From assembly GCF_946482605.1 (NCBI RefSeq), contig NZ_CAMLSE010000001.1:602148-666147 (forward strand): 64,000 nt of DNA, given 5' to 3'. The stretch is from an uncultured Dyadobacter sp. Its GTDB lineage: Bacteria > Bacteroidota > Bacteroidia > Cytophagales > Spirosomataceae. A program made the translations under genes and the position numbers. Under the pieces are notes generated by a model. It did not search any database. It worked only from the letters and a program-made list of their open reading frames with translations, and was not told the origin of the DNA. This document shows, piece after piece, positions 26,119 to 36,048 of the stretch; the stretch's first letter is position 1; the number at the start of each line of letters is the position of its first letter.

Positions 26119-26938
26119 AATGCTCCGGAGCTGCCCTCACCAGCAAACCCGGTGAATGTCCGAACTGATTTTTAAAGGCATACGAGAAATGCGACAGGTT
26201 TTCGAAACCCGCTTCGAGAAACACATCGATAGGCTTGCGCTGTTTTTCCATGATCTCATAATAGGCGAGATCAAGCCTTTTAGCAGTCAGCCATTTCTGA
26301 GGAGTTGTATTGAAGAGTTTCTTGAAATCCCTTCTGAAACTCGCTATACTACGGCCGCTAAGGTACGCAAACCGGTCGACCGGCAGATTGAACATATAAT
26401 GCCGCTCCATAAAATCGGTCAGGTTGATCTTCCCCGGTTCATCGAAATCGGCCAGAACACCGTCGACATCGCGGTCGATCGACCTTAGTATGCTGATCGC
26501 TTCCTCTATTTTGATCGCCGCGATCTCCGTCGGCAAAGCATCACCCAGGTCAAAATACGGGATCAGCGAAGCCAGGCAGCTTTCCAGTAAAGGATGGTTG
26601 CGAAAACTGAAAATACGGGGCGTTACCCGTATCCGCATGGTAGATTTGTGCCTTGAATAAAACGCACGCAACGTCTCGCGAGTCAGGTGCATCGCTACGG
26701 CTTTGTGCGGCCGGCCCTCTTTGGGATAGTTGATGACGGTTGCCAGTTGGTTTCGTGGAATCAGAAAGATATCGCCGGCATTGAAGGTGTGAACCGCGCT
26801 GGCCTGAATGATTTTTGTTTCACCAGATATAAACCAGACGAGCATATGATGCTCGAACATCACCTCCGCTTTGAACTGCCTGCCATTAAATTCCGACAAT
26901 TTGATATCGGGTGTAATGTATTTTGTCTCGAATTCCAT
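26117..26938 (-). CDS. AraC-family transcriptional regulator
   Basis: 273 residues. The N-terminal half is a cupin-like sensor (HMLVWFISGETKII, FNAGDIFLIPRNQLATVI). The C-terminal 100 residues contain the double helix-turn-helix: DRFAYLSGRSIASFRRDFKK and the signature PIDVFLEAGFENLSHFSYAF with FKNQFGHSPG. It starts 18 bp after the SDR gene ends, so the two are probably one transcript, and the regulator may respond to the SDR substrate or control that operon itself. Confidence 0.9.
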   Translation of the reverse strand: MEFETKYITPDIKLSEFNGRQFKAEVMFEHHMLVWFISGETKIIQASAVHTFNAGDIFLIPRNQLATVINYPKEGRPHKAVAMHLTRETLRAFYSRHKSTMRIRVTPRIFSFRNHPLLESCLASLIPYFDLGDALPTEIAAIKIEEAISILRSIDRDVDGVLADFDEPGKINLTDFMERHYMFNLPVDRFAYLSGRSIASFRRDFKKLFNTTPQKWLTAKRLDLAYYEIMEKQRKPIDVFLEAGFENLSHFSYAFKNQFGHSPGLLVRAAPEH

Positions 26939-26956
26939 GGATGCGGCTGTTTGTAA

Positions 26957-27973
26957 TCAATTTGCGGGAAATGGCACAGCGGTCATTTCTTCACTCAATG
27001 TCCACAATTTTACCGCATTTTCCGCATCCAGAGAATAAGGTCTGACACCCCGCAGCGTCGACGGATCATCATATTGGTGCACTATTTGACCATGATCGAT
27101 CTCAGCGACATCACAATCTTCACAATAAACACCTCCAATTCCGTCAAGCATCGGACTTGTGGCGCACCAAACACTCGTTGCAGCCCCCTGATCCGGGTTT
27201 TTTAGTCGGGCTGCTACTTCGGGGAGCAGGTGGCCGTCCGCATCATGGGTGCCCATCTGCTGGAACAATTCCATAGGTGCGACCCTGCCGAGGTCTGTTC
27301 CTATCACCGATCCGGGATGCACCGAAAATGCCCGCACACCATGGTTGAGACCACGATGATCCAGCTCGACGGCAAAGAGATTGTTGGCGGATTTGGACCG
27401 GCCGTATCCCTGAAGCGTTTCATATTCCCGCTGGGTAAAATTCGGGTCCTGGAAATCGAACGGGCTGATCTGGTGCCCGAATGATGAAACATTGATCACG
27501 CGCGCACCACGGTTTTTCAAAGCAGGCCAGAGACGTGCGGTCAGTTGAAAGTGACCCAAATGGTTGGTAGCCAGCTGTGATTCGTAACCGCGGGAATCAC
27601 GCCGGAGCGGTACCCACATAATACCCGCATTATTGACCAGGATATCCAGCCTATGGTGCGTTGACAAAAAACGGGAAGCGAATGCATCGATTGAGGTGCT
27701 ATCCATCAGATCCATTTCTTCGATATGCACCCGGTCCAAACCGACGAGATTTTGGGCGGCCTTGCGCACATCACGAGCCGGCACTACTACGGTGGCGCCG
27801 GCTTGAATAAACGTTTTTGTCGTTTCCAGGCCAATGCCTGCGTAGCCGCCCGTGACAATAATTGTCTGGCCCGTCAGGTCGATTCCACTGATCACGTCAT
27901 GAACGGTCGAGCCCGCATTGAAGCCCGAATGGAGTGGGCTTTGCAGAGCCCCGTTGCGATTGTCTTTATTCAT
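26957..27973 (-). CDS. Short-chain dehydrogenase/reductase (SDR)
   Basis: 338 residues. The Rossmann nucleotide loop is TGGYAGIGLETT (about 39-50), followed by NNAGI and the active-site Tyr-x3-Lys in GYGRSKSANNLF; the catalytic Ser is in INVSSFGHQISPF. The length and C-terminal extension resemble the retinol dehydrogenase/WW-domain oxidoreductase-like class of SDRs. The early part of the dinucleotide fold ends in VVPARDVRKAA, where an Arg favours NADP(H). Cytoplasmic; natural substrate unknown. First gene of a likely two-gene operon with the AraC-type regulator. Confidence 0.88.
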   Translation of the reverse strand: MNKDNRNGALQSPLHSGFNAGSTVHDVISGIDLTGQTIIVTGGYAGIGLETTKTFIQAGATVVVPARDVRKAAQNLVGLDRVHIEEMDLMDSTSIDAFASRFLSTHHRLDILVNNAGIMWVPLRRDSRGYESQLATNHLGHFQLTARLWPALKNRGARVINVSSFGHQISPFDFQDPNFTQREYETLQGYGRSKSANNLFAVELDHRGLNHGVRAFSVHPGSVIGTDLGRVAPMELFQQMGTHDADGHLLPEVAARLKNPDQGAATSVWCATSPMLDGIGGVYCEDCDVAEIDHGQIVHQYDDPSTLRGVRPYSLDAENAVKLWTLSEEMTAVPFPAN

Positions 27974-28235
27974 TTTTTTGCTGTTTATTTCTGATACAAA
28001 GCTAGGAATGGAGGATGCGACGCCGGTTTGTTTAAAACGTCAAATTACTTTGTTCAAAACGTCATTGCGCAGATTTCCACAGAGGCCCGATAGCTGCTTA
28101 ACCCGTAGATATCTCATCTGTACCACATGCACATTCCCCGGTAATAGCGTTCTCCCCTGATCGTTAACGGCATGGTAAAACAGGGAGCCCGACGTCATAA
28201 GGTCGATGCGCTAAAATTTCAAAAATCAATCTGGA

Positions 28236-31200
28236 ATGAATGTGAATTTGTCTAAAAGAGCCGTTTTGTGGCTGATAGTCTGGATGTCGTGCTCCATTTA
28301 CGCTCCGTCCGGTTTTGGCCAATGGGGGCCGCCGTTTGCGAACAGCTGGATCGGCTATGGCAAAGCGTATGTCAAGATTACCATCAGTGAAAATGGTTTA
28401 TACCATCTTTCATTTGCCGCGCTTCCGAAAGACTTTGATGTGACCCATCTGGAATTACTGCAGCTCTGGCATCGGGGACGGGAGGTGGCTATTATCTCTG
28501 TTGAAAAAACCGGCCTTACGTTTTATGCCCAAAAAAATGACGGTGCTACGGATTCGCTACTCTACCGGCCTGCGAAGTCCAGAATGAACCCCTATTACAG
28601 CCTTTTTTCGGATGAAAGCGCTTACTTCTTGACGATCGCCGAGCAGCCGGGTAAACGGGCCGGCTCTGTCAACCAAATGCCCGATGCAAAGCTGCCGGTA
28701 ACCAATGCTCATGAGCAGACGGACGTTACCACTTTTTTTTCCGATTATTCCCTGAGTACGGCCAAACCTGTTCGCGCTCATTTTTTTAACAGCTTCTATG
28801 AAAAAGGGGCCAGCAAAACCGGACCAAGCACGGCGGGAGCCAAACGCGTGTACTACCCGGTTAATTTATCTGAACCTTCGGAATGGCCGGCCGGCATCGT
28901 TACGGTCAAAGTGCTTTTGCATGGCCGGAGCAATAATGACAGGATCATCAATGTGTATGCAGGCAAGGACGAGCAATCGCTCCGGCTGGCAGCGTCCGTC
29001 TCCAATGCGAACTTCGTCGGCAGCGAATGTACTTTTCAACTTAATCCGTCCGATCTGGACGTTTCAGGTAAGGGTGTCCTGGCAATTGATACCAAAAGCA
29101 GTGCGGCGAAAGACAGCTACTCCCTGTCGTACTATCAGTTGACCTATCCGCAGAAAAGCAATGGCTCGATCGGTAAAATATTGAATTTGTACCCGACAAA
29201 TAACCCATGGACCCAGCTCTCGGTGCCAGGGCTAAAAACAGGTTCGCTGGCACTTGATATTACAGACCCGGATGAACCGGTTATTATGCAGGGCACAGGA
29301 CCGTCTTTGATGGTTCCACGGAAAAAGGGAATGCCCTTGCGCATGATCATATCAGGTGCCGCCCAAGAAATTCCGGCCGGGAAAGTAAAGCCGGTGCCGG
29401 TGCAACCACTGGCCGTCGAAAAGTATAACTACATCATTATCACACACAAAGGATTGCTGGACGTATCAAAGGAATATGCCGCTTACCGGAGTTCGAAGGC
29501 CGGCGGTAGCTACCAGGCGCTGGTGGTGGATGTAGCCGACCTGTATAACCAGTTCAATTACGGCGAGCCCAGCCCGGTGGCCATTAAGCGGTTTATTAGT
29601 TTTTATCTTTCCAAACGCGACCAGAAAGACAAGAATATTTTTCTGATCGGGAAGTCCATTACTTATAGTGAGCGGATGGTGCGGGAACTGCCGGAGGAGG
29701 TACCAACGGTCGGTTTTCCCGGATCGGACCTGTTGCTGGTGGATGGATTGGACGGAGTTCCTGAAAATATTCCTGCGGTTCCCATTGGCAGGCTGGCAGC
29801 GTTTACCGATACACAGGTGCGAGACTACCTGCAAAAAGTGAAAGAATACGAGGACCTCGACGGGAAAGATCGGATGTGGCGGAAGAACGTGCTCCATGTC
29901 AATGGCGGCAAATCGGCGGAGGAAGTATCCACGATGAAGAATATGCTTGCCGGTTTGGCCCCGATTGCCGCCGACGGGTCGTTGGGCGCGAATGTAAAAG
30001 CTTTTGCGAAGCCGCAGGGGATTCTTGAACCGATCGAGGTCGATATTACACCTGAGATTAATGCCGGGGTGGGTTTGATCAGTTACCTTGGCCATGGTTC
30101 AACAGTCCGGATGGATTATAATTTCGGTTACATCACCGAGCCTGATCGGGAATATGACGTCAATTCCAAATATGCATTGATGTACTTCAATGGATGCAGC
30201 GCAGGAAATGTTTTCAGTGACCGCCAGAGTTATTCGCCGCAGCCCGAAGCGAGCAGGATGCCGCTTTCCCTGGATTGGCTTCTTGCACCGGGAAGAGGGG
30301 CGATTGCGGTATTGGCCAACAGTTTTGAGTCCTATCTTTCAGTATCCGCCAATTACCTTCGTCAGCTGTATATCCAACTTTTTCAGCAGCATCCCGGCAT
30401 GTCCATCGGACAGATCCAGGTAGAGGTGGCTAAGGCGATCCTGAAAAACAACACCGACCCGTCGGATGTGGCTAATGTACATCAAACGGTTTTACAAGGT
30501 GACCCTGCGCTGCGGATCTTTGCACTGGAAAAACCCGATTATGCCATTCATCCCGACGAGGGTATCCGTCTGGCGGCGCCGGAGGGTGAGACACTTGGTA
30601 ACGCAAAGTCCCTGAAAATGCAGGTTTTCATTGAAAATAAAGGCAGGTACGATTCCAAAGACAAGTTGGACGTAGGCGTGCTGATTCACTTCGCAGGTGG
30701 CAAAACAGAACATTTAACCCGAACCATCCCAGGCATCCGATATGCGGAAACCGTACTCTTCGAAGGTATCCGCGCCGGCGCTGATCTGGCGCGCATAGAG
30801 GTAACCCTCGACCCGAAGCATTTGTCCCTCGACGGCAACGATGCTAACCATTACAGCGAACTGATTGTCAACTGGCCTCAGGCGGGTGCACATCCTTATT
30901 ATCCTTTCGAGTCAGTCAAAGACCTGGTGGCACCGGTATTGTCGGTGACATTCAATAAACGCACGATACAGAATGGTGAACCGGTTGGCATGAAACCTGA
31001 AATCGAATTGTTGCTCGGGGATGACCGGCCGCTGCTGCCCGATGGTAAACAGTTTGAGGTAAGTATCAAATCCTGCACAGATCCGGACTGTCCCTGCGGG
31101 GAGAATGAATGCGAGCCGGGGCAGGATTTTACAACTGGCATCCAGGTGTCTAGCCAGCAGATAGACAACAAAACGATACGAATGACGCTACCGATGAATG

Positions 31201-31565
31201 CACTGGCGGAAGGAGTCTATCAGCTGGCTGTCAGGCAGATCAAGGACCGGGCGGGAAATAGGGCAGAGCCATTTTACATCGAATTCCGCGTGGCGCCGAC
31301 CAATGAAAGCAACGTTTCAGTGGTCGTTTCTCCCAACCCCGCGCTAGAATATGTGAAATTCACCGCCAAAGACTACCCGGAAGGGCAAGCCATCTTGAGG
31401 ATTTTCGATAAAAAAGGCAACCTCAGGCACCAGCGGACCTGCGCTACCAATGCAGGACTGATGGATCTGTACTGGCTGCCGGATGCAGCGGGCGATTACT
31501 TCTACCGGATCGAATGGGCAGAAGGTAAGTCGCATTCGAGCGGGAAGTTCATCGTGCTCCCTTGA
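28236..31565 (+). CDS. C25 (gingipain-family) peptidase with T9SS-type C-terminal domain, PorU-like
   Basis: 1109 residues, signal peptide ending SGFGQWG. The centre is a caspase-like C25 domain: YIIITHKGLLD opens it, the catalytic dyad is His620 in ISYLGHGST and Cys654 in MYFNGCSAGNVFS. Beta-rich regions precede it, and a CARDB/Ig-like region follows with a Cys-rich CTDPDCPCGENECE segment near 950. The last 80 residues (VVVSPNPALEYVKF to the end) are a T9SS sorting-domain-like sandwich. C25 members are secreted cysteine proteases or the PorU sortase that removes sorting domains. The presence of a sorting domain suggests cargo or the PorU2-type variant. Both active residues are intact. Confidence 0.85.
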   Translation: MNVNLSKRAVLWLIVWMSCSIYAPSGFGQWGPPFANSWIGYGKAYVKITISENGLYHLSFAALPKDFDVTHLELLQLWHRGREVAIISVEKTGLTFYAQKNDGATDSLLYRPAKSRMNPYYSLFSDESAYFLTIAEQPGKRAGSVNQMPDAKLPVTNAHEQTDVTTFFSDYSLSTAKPVRAHFFNSFYEKGASKTGPSTAGAKRVYYPVNLSEPSEWPAGIVTVKVLLHGRSNNDRIINVYAGKDEQSLRLAASVSNANFVGSECTFQLNPSDLDVSGKGVLAIDTKSSAAKDSYSLSYYQLTYPQKSNGSIGKILNLYPTNNPWTQLSVPGLKTGSLALDITDPDEPVIMQGTGPSLMVPRKKGMPLRMIISGAAQEIPAGKVKPVPVQPLAVEKYNYIIITHKGLLDVSKEYAAYRSSKAGGSYQALVVDVADLYNQFNYGEPSPVAIKRFISFYLSKRDQKDKNIFLIGKSITYSERMVRELPEEVPTVGFPGSDLLLVDGLDGVPENIPAVPIGRLAAFTDTQVRDYLQKVKEYEDLDGKDRMWRKNVLHVNGGKSAEEVSTMKNMLAGLAPIAADGSLGANVKAFAKPQGILEPIEVDITPEINAGVGLISYLGHGSTVRMDYNFGYITEPDREYDVNSKYALMYFNGCSAGNVFSDRQSYSPQPEASRMPLSLDWLLAPGRGAIAVLANSFESYLSVSANYLRQLYIQLFQQHPGMSIGQIQVEVAKAILKNNTDPSDVANVHQTVLQGDPALRIFALEKPDYAIHPDEGIRLAAPEGETLGNAKSLKMQVFIENKGRYDSKDKLDVGVLIHFAGGKTEHLTRTIPGIRYAETVLFEGIRAGADLARIEVTLDPKHLSLDGNDANHYSELIVNWPQAGAHPYYPFESVKDLVAPVLSVTFNKRTIQNGEPVGMKPEIELLLGDDRPLLPDGKQFEVSIKSCTDPDCPCGENECEPGQDFTTGIQVSSQQIDNKTIRMTLPMNALAEGVYQLAVRQIKDRAGNRAEPFYIEFRVAPTNESNVSVVVSPNPALEYVKFTAKDYPEGQAILRIFDKKGNLRHQRTCATNAGLMDLYWLPDAAGDYFYRIEWAEGKSHSSGKFIVLP

Positions 31566-31574
31566 CGGCGTCTG

Positions 31575-32567
31575 TCAGACCAGCACCACACCATGCATAG
31601 CGGGCTCGGCGCCCTTGGATAATGCCGTAATGCTTGCCAAGGTAACCTGTGCAATTTCCGTCAGTGCTTCTTCGGTAAAAAAGGCCTGGTGAGCGGTGAC
31701 CAGCACATTGGGGAAACTCATCAGGCGCTGAATGGTATCATCCTCGATAATGCTTTCCGAGAGATCCTTGAAAAACAAATGCTCTTCCTGCTCATACACG
31801 TCGATACCCAGGTAAGCGACGTGGCGCTGTTTGAGGGCCTCTATCACATCGTGCGTGTTGATCAATGCGCCGCGGCTGGTATTGATCAGCGTAACACCCG
31901 GCTTCATCCCTGCAAGCGTCGTCGCATTGATCAGGTAGCGCGTTTCCGGGGTCAGCGGGCAATGCAGTGATACAATATCGGATACGGAAAGCAGTTCGTT
32001 GAGCGGGACATAGGTGACCGCCGGAAGAGCAGCGTCCGGGTAGGGGTCAAACGCCAGGACTTTGCATCCAAAACCGTTCATGATCTTTGCGAAAGCCTTG
32101 CCGATCTTGCCTGTCCCTATCACACCCACTGTTTTGCCATGGAGGTTAAAACCAAGCAGCCCGTTTAAAGCGAAGTTTTGCTCCCGCACTCTGTTGTAGG
32201 CCTTGTGCGTTTTACGGATCAGCGTAAGGATCATCGCTGCGGTATGTTCTGCTACCGCCTCGGGTGAGTATTCGGGTACGCGGCAAACCCTTATCCCCAA
32301 TTTCCGCGCAGCGTCCAGATCGACGTTGTTGAATCCCGCACAACGCAGCGCCACGATTTTGACGCCCTTTCCGGCAAGTGCTTCCAAAACCTGTGCATTC
32401 ACTTTGTCGTTGACAAATACGCACACGGCCTCCTGCCCGTCGATGGCGTTGACGACATGAGGGCCCAAATGAGTTTCGAGGTATTCGATCTGATGCCCGT
32501 GTGCCGGGTTATGTAGATCGAAGAAATGCTTGTCGTAGCTCTTGGCAGAGAAAAACAGAATCCGCAT
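31575..32567 (-). CDS. ldhA: D-2-hydroxyacid dehydrogenase (D-lactate dehydrogenase type)
   Basis: 330 residues. NAD-binding loop VGVIGTGKIGKAFAKIMNGF at about 147-166, with the Asp of the NAD site in LAFDPY. The catalytic triad of the D-hydroxyacid family is present: Arg in INTSRGALI, Glu in DVYEQEEHLFF and His in VTAHQAFFTEEAL. The EQEEHLFF stretch and the overall length fit fermentative D-lactate dehydrogenase, which interconverts pyruvate and D-lactate. It converges on the C25 gene with only 9 bp between the stops. The symbol is by family resemblance. Confidence 0.88.
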   Translation of the reverse strand: MRILFFSAKSYDKHFFDLHNPAHGHQIEYLETHLGPHVVNAIDGQEAVCVFVNDKVNAQVLEALAGKGVKIVALRCAGFNNVDLDAARKLGIRVCRVPEYSPEAVAEHTAAMILTLIRKTHKAYNRVREQNFALNGLLGFNLHGKTVGVIGTGKIGKAFAKIMNGFGCKVLAFDPYPDAALPAVTYVPLNELLSVSDIVSLHCPLTPETRYLINATTLAGMKPGVTLINTSRGALINTHDVIEALKQRHVAYLGIDVYEQEEHLFFKDLSESIIEDDTIQRLMSFPNVLVTAHQAFFTEEALTEIAQVTLASITALSKGAEPAMHGVVLV

Positions 32568-32833
32568 AGATGTTAAAGACGGGTAAGTTGGAACAGGAAT
32601 GCCGTGAAGTTAGGATTTGCCTGCAACGCGGGCAAGTTTTCGCAAAATCTTACCATAGCCTGACAAGATAAAAAACCGGGTAATCCGTGCGACGTTTTTC
32701 ATAAAATGGTGTCTGTGTTTAAAACAGTCTCAACCATTCCGTAATTGACGCAGTTTGAGTAGGTTTGGAACGATCCCAACTTGGGCGTAATTTGCCGGGC
32801 AATTTTTATCATAAACTACTAGCCATCAGGATT

Positions 32834-34189
32834 ATGAGGAGAATATTATGTTTCGCTGTCTTCGCTGGTCTATTTTTCACGCAATGCAAGGATAAGAAGG
32901 ACCCTGCACCGGCAACCGGCCCTGTAAAGGAGATTGATATCATCGATTTCGCTGTCAGGGGAGTCGATGCGAAAGATATTACAGTAGGGGAGGATATCAT
33001 TGTAATTCATTTGCCGGAGCATTATGCGGCCGGCGATTTCATCAAACCTGACATCGTGCCTGGGTCCGGTTACCGGATCGATTCGGACCTTGTAAATGGG
33101 TTTAGCTACGAAGGAAAGAGACTCAGCCTGACACTCGAAAGCAGCACCAGGCAGCGCAGAGAATACAAGATTTGTGTAATTCCATATAAGGCCATCGAAC
33201 TGGTGGAACCGGTCAAAGACCATCAGGTTGTACTCGGGCCAGAGGCTGTGATTTCCCTCCCGGTTAACCTGAAAGGCACCGCTATTACCGTGAACGATAG
33301 CGGAAAAATCGTTGAGAACCCCGTAATGATCCTCAAAGACAAAGTGACGGGTGCAACTGCATATCAAATATACCCCGACGCGATTTACCAGGACTACACT
33401 AAAAAGTTGAAACTGACGATCCCCGCTACCGTGGCGCCCGGCGACTATGTGGCGGAGCTTGAATGGGGATCGAAACGGGAGGTATTTTCAAATCAGATTT
33501 CCGTACGGTCCGGACCATTGCGGCTCGCGCGCTGGACCTGGCTGATGCTGCCAACCAGCAAATATTTCGAGGTTCCGGCCTATAATATCTCGAAAACGGC
33601 ACATTACGAGGCAGTCATCCAGAATGATTTCACCCCGGGCCGCCGGGTCACGCTCAGCTATAAGGACGCGGGGACGTTGTCCGGTAATGTGCCGGATGAT
33701 ATCGCGACGGGAAATTATAAGGTTACCTATTGGGAGAATGGCAAGATCGTGGACCCATATGATGATCGGGTAGGCCCACTCCGGTATATGGGCGACGATC
33801 AGGTTTATATCCGGAAATATACCGACCAACCGATCCTGCGGATCGTTAGCCAGCCTTCTGGTGCGAGGGTCATCACATCAGGCCCGGTGCCCGGACTTGG
33901 ATATTACGCATCCCTGACAGAGATTAACAGAAACGAGCCGCTGCTCCTGTATATCCAGCGGGATGGGCCGTTCCCGAATAAAAACGACCTCATTCTGGAA
34001 GACATCACTACCGGAAAAGCCTACACTATCCCTTATGCAGGAGACGCTTACGGCATTTTTGACGGTTTTATGATGTTCCTGTCGTACAAGATCCCGAACG
34101 CGGTTCCGGCAGGGCAGTATGCCGCATCCTTCACCACCGGCCCGGACCATAGGAGTGAAAAATACGGTCAAATCCTTTCAATTCGCTAA
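32834..34189 (+). CDS. Large lipoprotein of unknown function
   Basis: 451 residues from the ATG at 32834, chosen because it creates a lipoprotein signal with Cys18 (FFTQCKDKKD). The open frame begins at 32765 but the extra codons are not leader-like. The mature protein is almost all beta-strand, with repeated Ig-like patterns (AVISLPVNLKGTAITVNDSG, VAPGDYVAELEWGSKREVF, IPNAVPAGQYAASF), and starts with a DUF5018/DUF1735-like surface segment typical of Bacteroidota. Probably a cell-surface binding protein. No partner gene identifies its ligand. Shares the CKDKKDP post-lipidation segment with the small lipoprotein at 20969. Confidence 0.75.
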   Translation: MRRILCFAVFAGLFFTQCKDKKDPAPATGPVKEIDIIDFAVRGVDAKDITVGEDIIVIHLPEHYAAGDFIKPDIVPGSGYRIDSDLVNGFSYEGKRLSLTLESSTRQRREYKICVIPYKAIELVEPVKDHQVVLGPEAVISLPVNLKGTAITVNDSGKIVENPVMILKDKVTGATAYQIYPDAIYQDYTKKLKLTIPATVAPGDYVAELEWGSKREVFSNQISVRSGPLRLARWTWLMLPTSKYFEVPAYNISKTAHYEAVIQNDFTPGRRVTLSYKDAGTLSGNVPDDIATGNYKVTYWENGKIVDPYDDRVGPLRYMGDDQVYIRKYTDQPILRIVSQPSGARVITSGPVPGLGYYASLTEINRNEPLLLYIQRDGPFPNKNDLILEDITTGKAYTIPYAGDAYGIFDGFMMFLSYKIPNAVPAGQYAASFTTGPDHRSEKYGQILSIR

Positions 34190-34256
34190 ATGATCCGGTT
34201 TCATGCCGCGTTTTGTTATCTTCGCACCTTTCAGATTTAGCCAAAGGAATAGCTTT

Positions 34257-34979
34257 ATGGGCCGCTTTTTCGTGTTAAGTTTTTGCCTATGTGTGAGTTT
34301 GTCGATCAACGGATTCGGCCAGACCGACACGCTGCATGCGTTTTTTGATGCGGATTGGAAGGAAATTGCCGATCCGTCGCAGGCGGAATACAGCAGAGTG
34401 GCTTACAACGGTGAGGACGGTTATTGGAAGGTGCGCGATTTTTATAAGAATGGCCAGATCCAGATGTCGGGCGCCTTTATAGAAAAGGAAATGAAGCGAT
34501 ATCAGGGGCCGTTCGAATGGTTCTATCCCAATGGTAAACTGAAACAAAAAGCGACCTACGCGTTAGGGGTAGCCATTGGCGAGGATTTGTGTTACTATGA
34601 GAACGGGCAAATCGACACTTACCGGAAGTTCGACGATGAAGGTAAGATCCTGGAAGAAAAACTATACAAGGAGGACGGAAGCAACAGCGTTCTGGAAAAG
34701 GCGGAGTTTCCGGGTGGAGCGAAAGCCATGTACCGTTATATCGGCAAAAATACCCGCCATCCCGGCGTGCTGCGCCGTATGTCCGGGAAGGCACTGGTGT
34801 CGTTTGTGGTTTGTAAAGACGGTTCATTGAGCAATATTGAAGCGTTGGACTGGACACACGAGGAATTTTCCAATGAAGCAACGAGAGTTATCGCTTCGAT
34901 GCCAAAATGGAAACCGGCCATGAGAGACGGAAAGCCCCAGGCGATCAAGTATAATCTCCCGGTTGTCTTTGCACCGTAA
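34257..34979 (+). CDS. TonB C-terminal domain protein with MORN-like repeats
   Basis: 240 residues from the ATG at 34257, which gives a signal peptide ending NGFGQTD. Three or four MORN/YwqK-like units follow (VRDFYKNGQIQMSGAF, FEWFYPNGKLKQKATY, LCYYENGQIDTYRKFDDEG), then a C-terminal TonB-like domain (GKALVSFVVCKDGSLSNIEA, ATRVIASMPKWKPAMRDGKP). No membrane anchor apart from the signal peptide and no proline-rich linker, so it is not a standard energy transducer; it is probably a periplasmic peptidoglycan- or partner-binding protein. Common in Bacteroidota with no defined role. Confidence 0.78.
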   Translation: MGRFFVLSFCLCVSLSINGFGQTDTLHAFFDADWKEIADPSQAEYSRVAYNGEDGYWKVRDFYKNGQIQMSGAFIEKEMKRYQGPFEWFYPNGKLKQKATYALGVAIGEDLCYYENGQIDTYRKFDDEGKILEEKLYKEDGSNSVLEKAEFPGGAKAMYRYIGKNTRHPGVLRRMSGKALVSFVVCKDGSLSNIEALDWTHEEFSNEATRVIASMPKWKPAMRDGKPQAIKYNLPVVFAP

Positions 34980-35037
34980 CATGCCAGGCCGGTAGCGCGC
35001 TGGCAAGAGTTTGTCTTTCACCCATTGAATCATTGAT

Positions 35038-36015
35038 ATGAAAAAGATCTTGCTGTGGTTGCTCATCCTCTTTCACGTATCGGAGGGCTTTTCCCAGATC
35101 CCGGTACAGACGTTGAAAACAGACATTCCGCTGGATTCGATCCGGTTGAGTGACCCATTTATTCTTGCAGATAAAAGCACTTCCACCTATTACATGACGG
35201 GAACAGGCGGAAAGCTCTGGAAAAGCAAAGACCTCAAAAAGTGGACAGGCCCTTTCACCGTAGCTCAGCCGGACCCAAACTCCTGGATGGGACCGGCGCC
35301 GATGATCTGGGCGGCGGAGCTGCATGCTTACCGCGGCAAGTATTACTATTTCGCCACTTTCACAAACAAGGCTGTCAAAGCCGGGGAAGGGTTGGAACGC
35401 CGCGCATGCCACATACTCGTGAGCGACAAGCCCGAGGGACCATACGTGCCCGCGGGAGATTCTCTATATTTGCCTGCCGACAAACTTACACTCGACGCAA
35501 CGCTCTGGACAGACACCGACAGCCAACCGTACATGGTATACTGCCACGAATGGCTGCAAAATGGCAATGGAACGATCGAAAAGATCCGGCTGCGTCCTGA
35601 CTTTACCGGGACCACCGGCTCGCCGAAGGTCCTTTTCCTGGCCAGCGATTCGCCGTGGAGCCGGGAGAAAAATAAAGATGGTACAGATCGCCCCAACAAG
35701 GTCACCGACGGTCCGTGGTTATTCCGCACGCAAACCGGAAAGCTGGGCATGCTCTGGACCAGCTGGATTTACGATGTTTACACCCAGGGAGTTGCCTATT
35801 CTCAAACCGGTACGCTCGACGGCCCCTGGATACAGGAAGCGGAGCCTATAACCCCTCCTAATTTCGGGCACGGAATGCTTTTCCGGACATTTGAAGGAAA
35901 ATTACTGATGGCAGTTCACAGCCACAAGAGCATCAACGGGCGCACTGTCCGCATTCCATTTTTATTCGAAATGGACGACAGCGGCGATCATATCAAACTC
36001 GGGAAGCGGCTTTGA
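35038..36015 (+). CDS. Secreted glycoside hydrolase family 43-like protein
   Basis: 325 residues with a signal peptide ending SEGFSQI. Five-bladed propeller: the base Asp lies in IRLSDPFILAD, MIWAAELHAYRGKYYYF is the family WAPE-like segment, and the pKa-modulating Asp is in LTLDATLWTDTDSQPY. At the position of the usual catalytic acid Glu the sequence reads KVTDGPWLFRTQTGKLGMLW, with Asp. This may mark a subfamily trait or altered activity. Acts outside the cytoplasm on an arabinose- or xylose-type side chain if active. It is followed convergently by the NUDIX-type regulator. Confidence 0.82.
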   Translation: MKKILLWLLILFHVSEGFSQIPVQTLKTDIPLDSIRLSDPFILADKSTSTYYMTGTGGKLWKSKDLKKWTGPFTVAQPDPNSWMGPAPMIWAAELHAYRGKYYYFATFTNKAVKAGEGLERRACHILVSDKPEGPYVPAGDSLYLPADKLTLDATLWTDTDSQPYMVYCHEWLQNGNGTIEKIRLRPDFTGTTGSPKVLFLASDSPWSREKNKDGTDRPNKVTDGPWLFRTQTGKLGMLWTSWIYDVYTQGVAYSQTGTLDGPWIQEAEPITPPNFGHGMLFRTFEGKLLMAVHSHKSINGRTVRIPFLFEMDDSGDHIKLGKRL

Positions 36016-36048
36016 GGCCTGCAAACCGCAAAGAACCTTCGTCAGCGA

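Noticed and set aside
861..32830. Shared 12-mer ACTACTAGCCAT before the genes at 869 and 32834
   Set aside because: A 12-base match is expected many times by chance in 64 kb; no further similarity around it.
20969..33000. Shared CKDKKDP segment of two lipoproteins as evidence of common origin
   Set aside because: Charged residues after the lipidated Cys are common in Bacteroidota lipoproteins; the mature parts are not alike.
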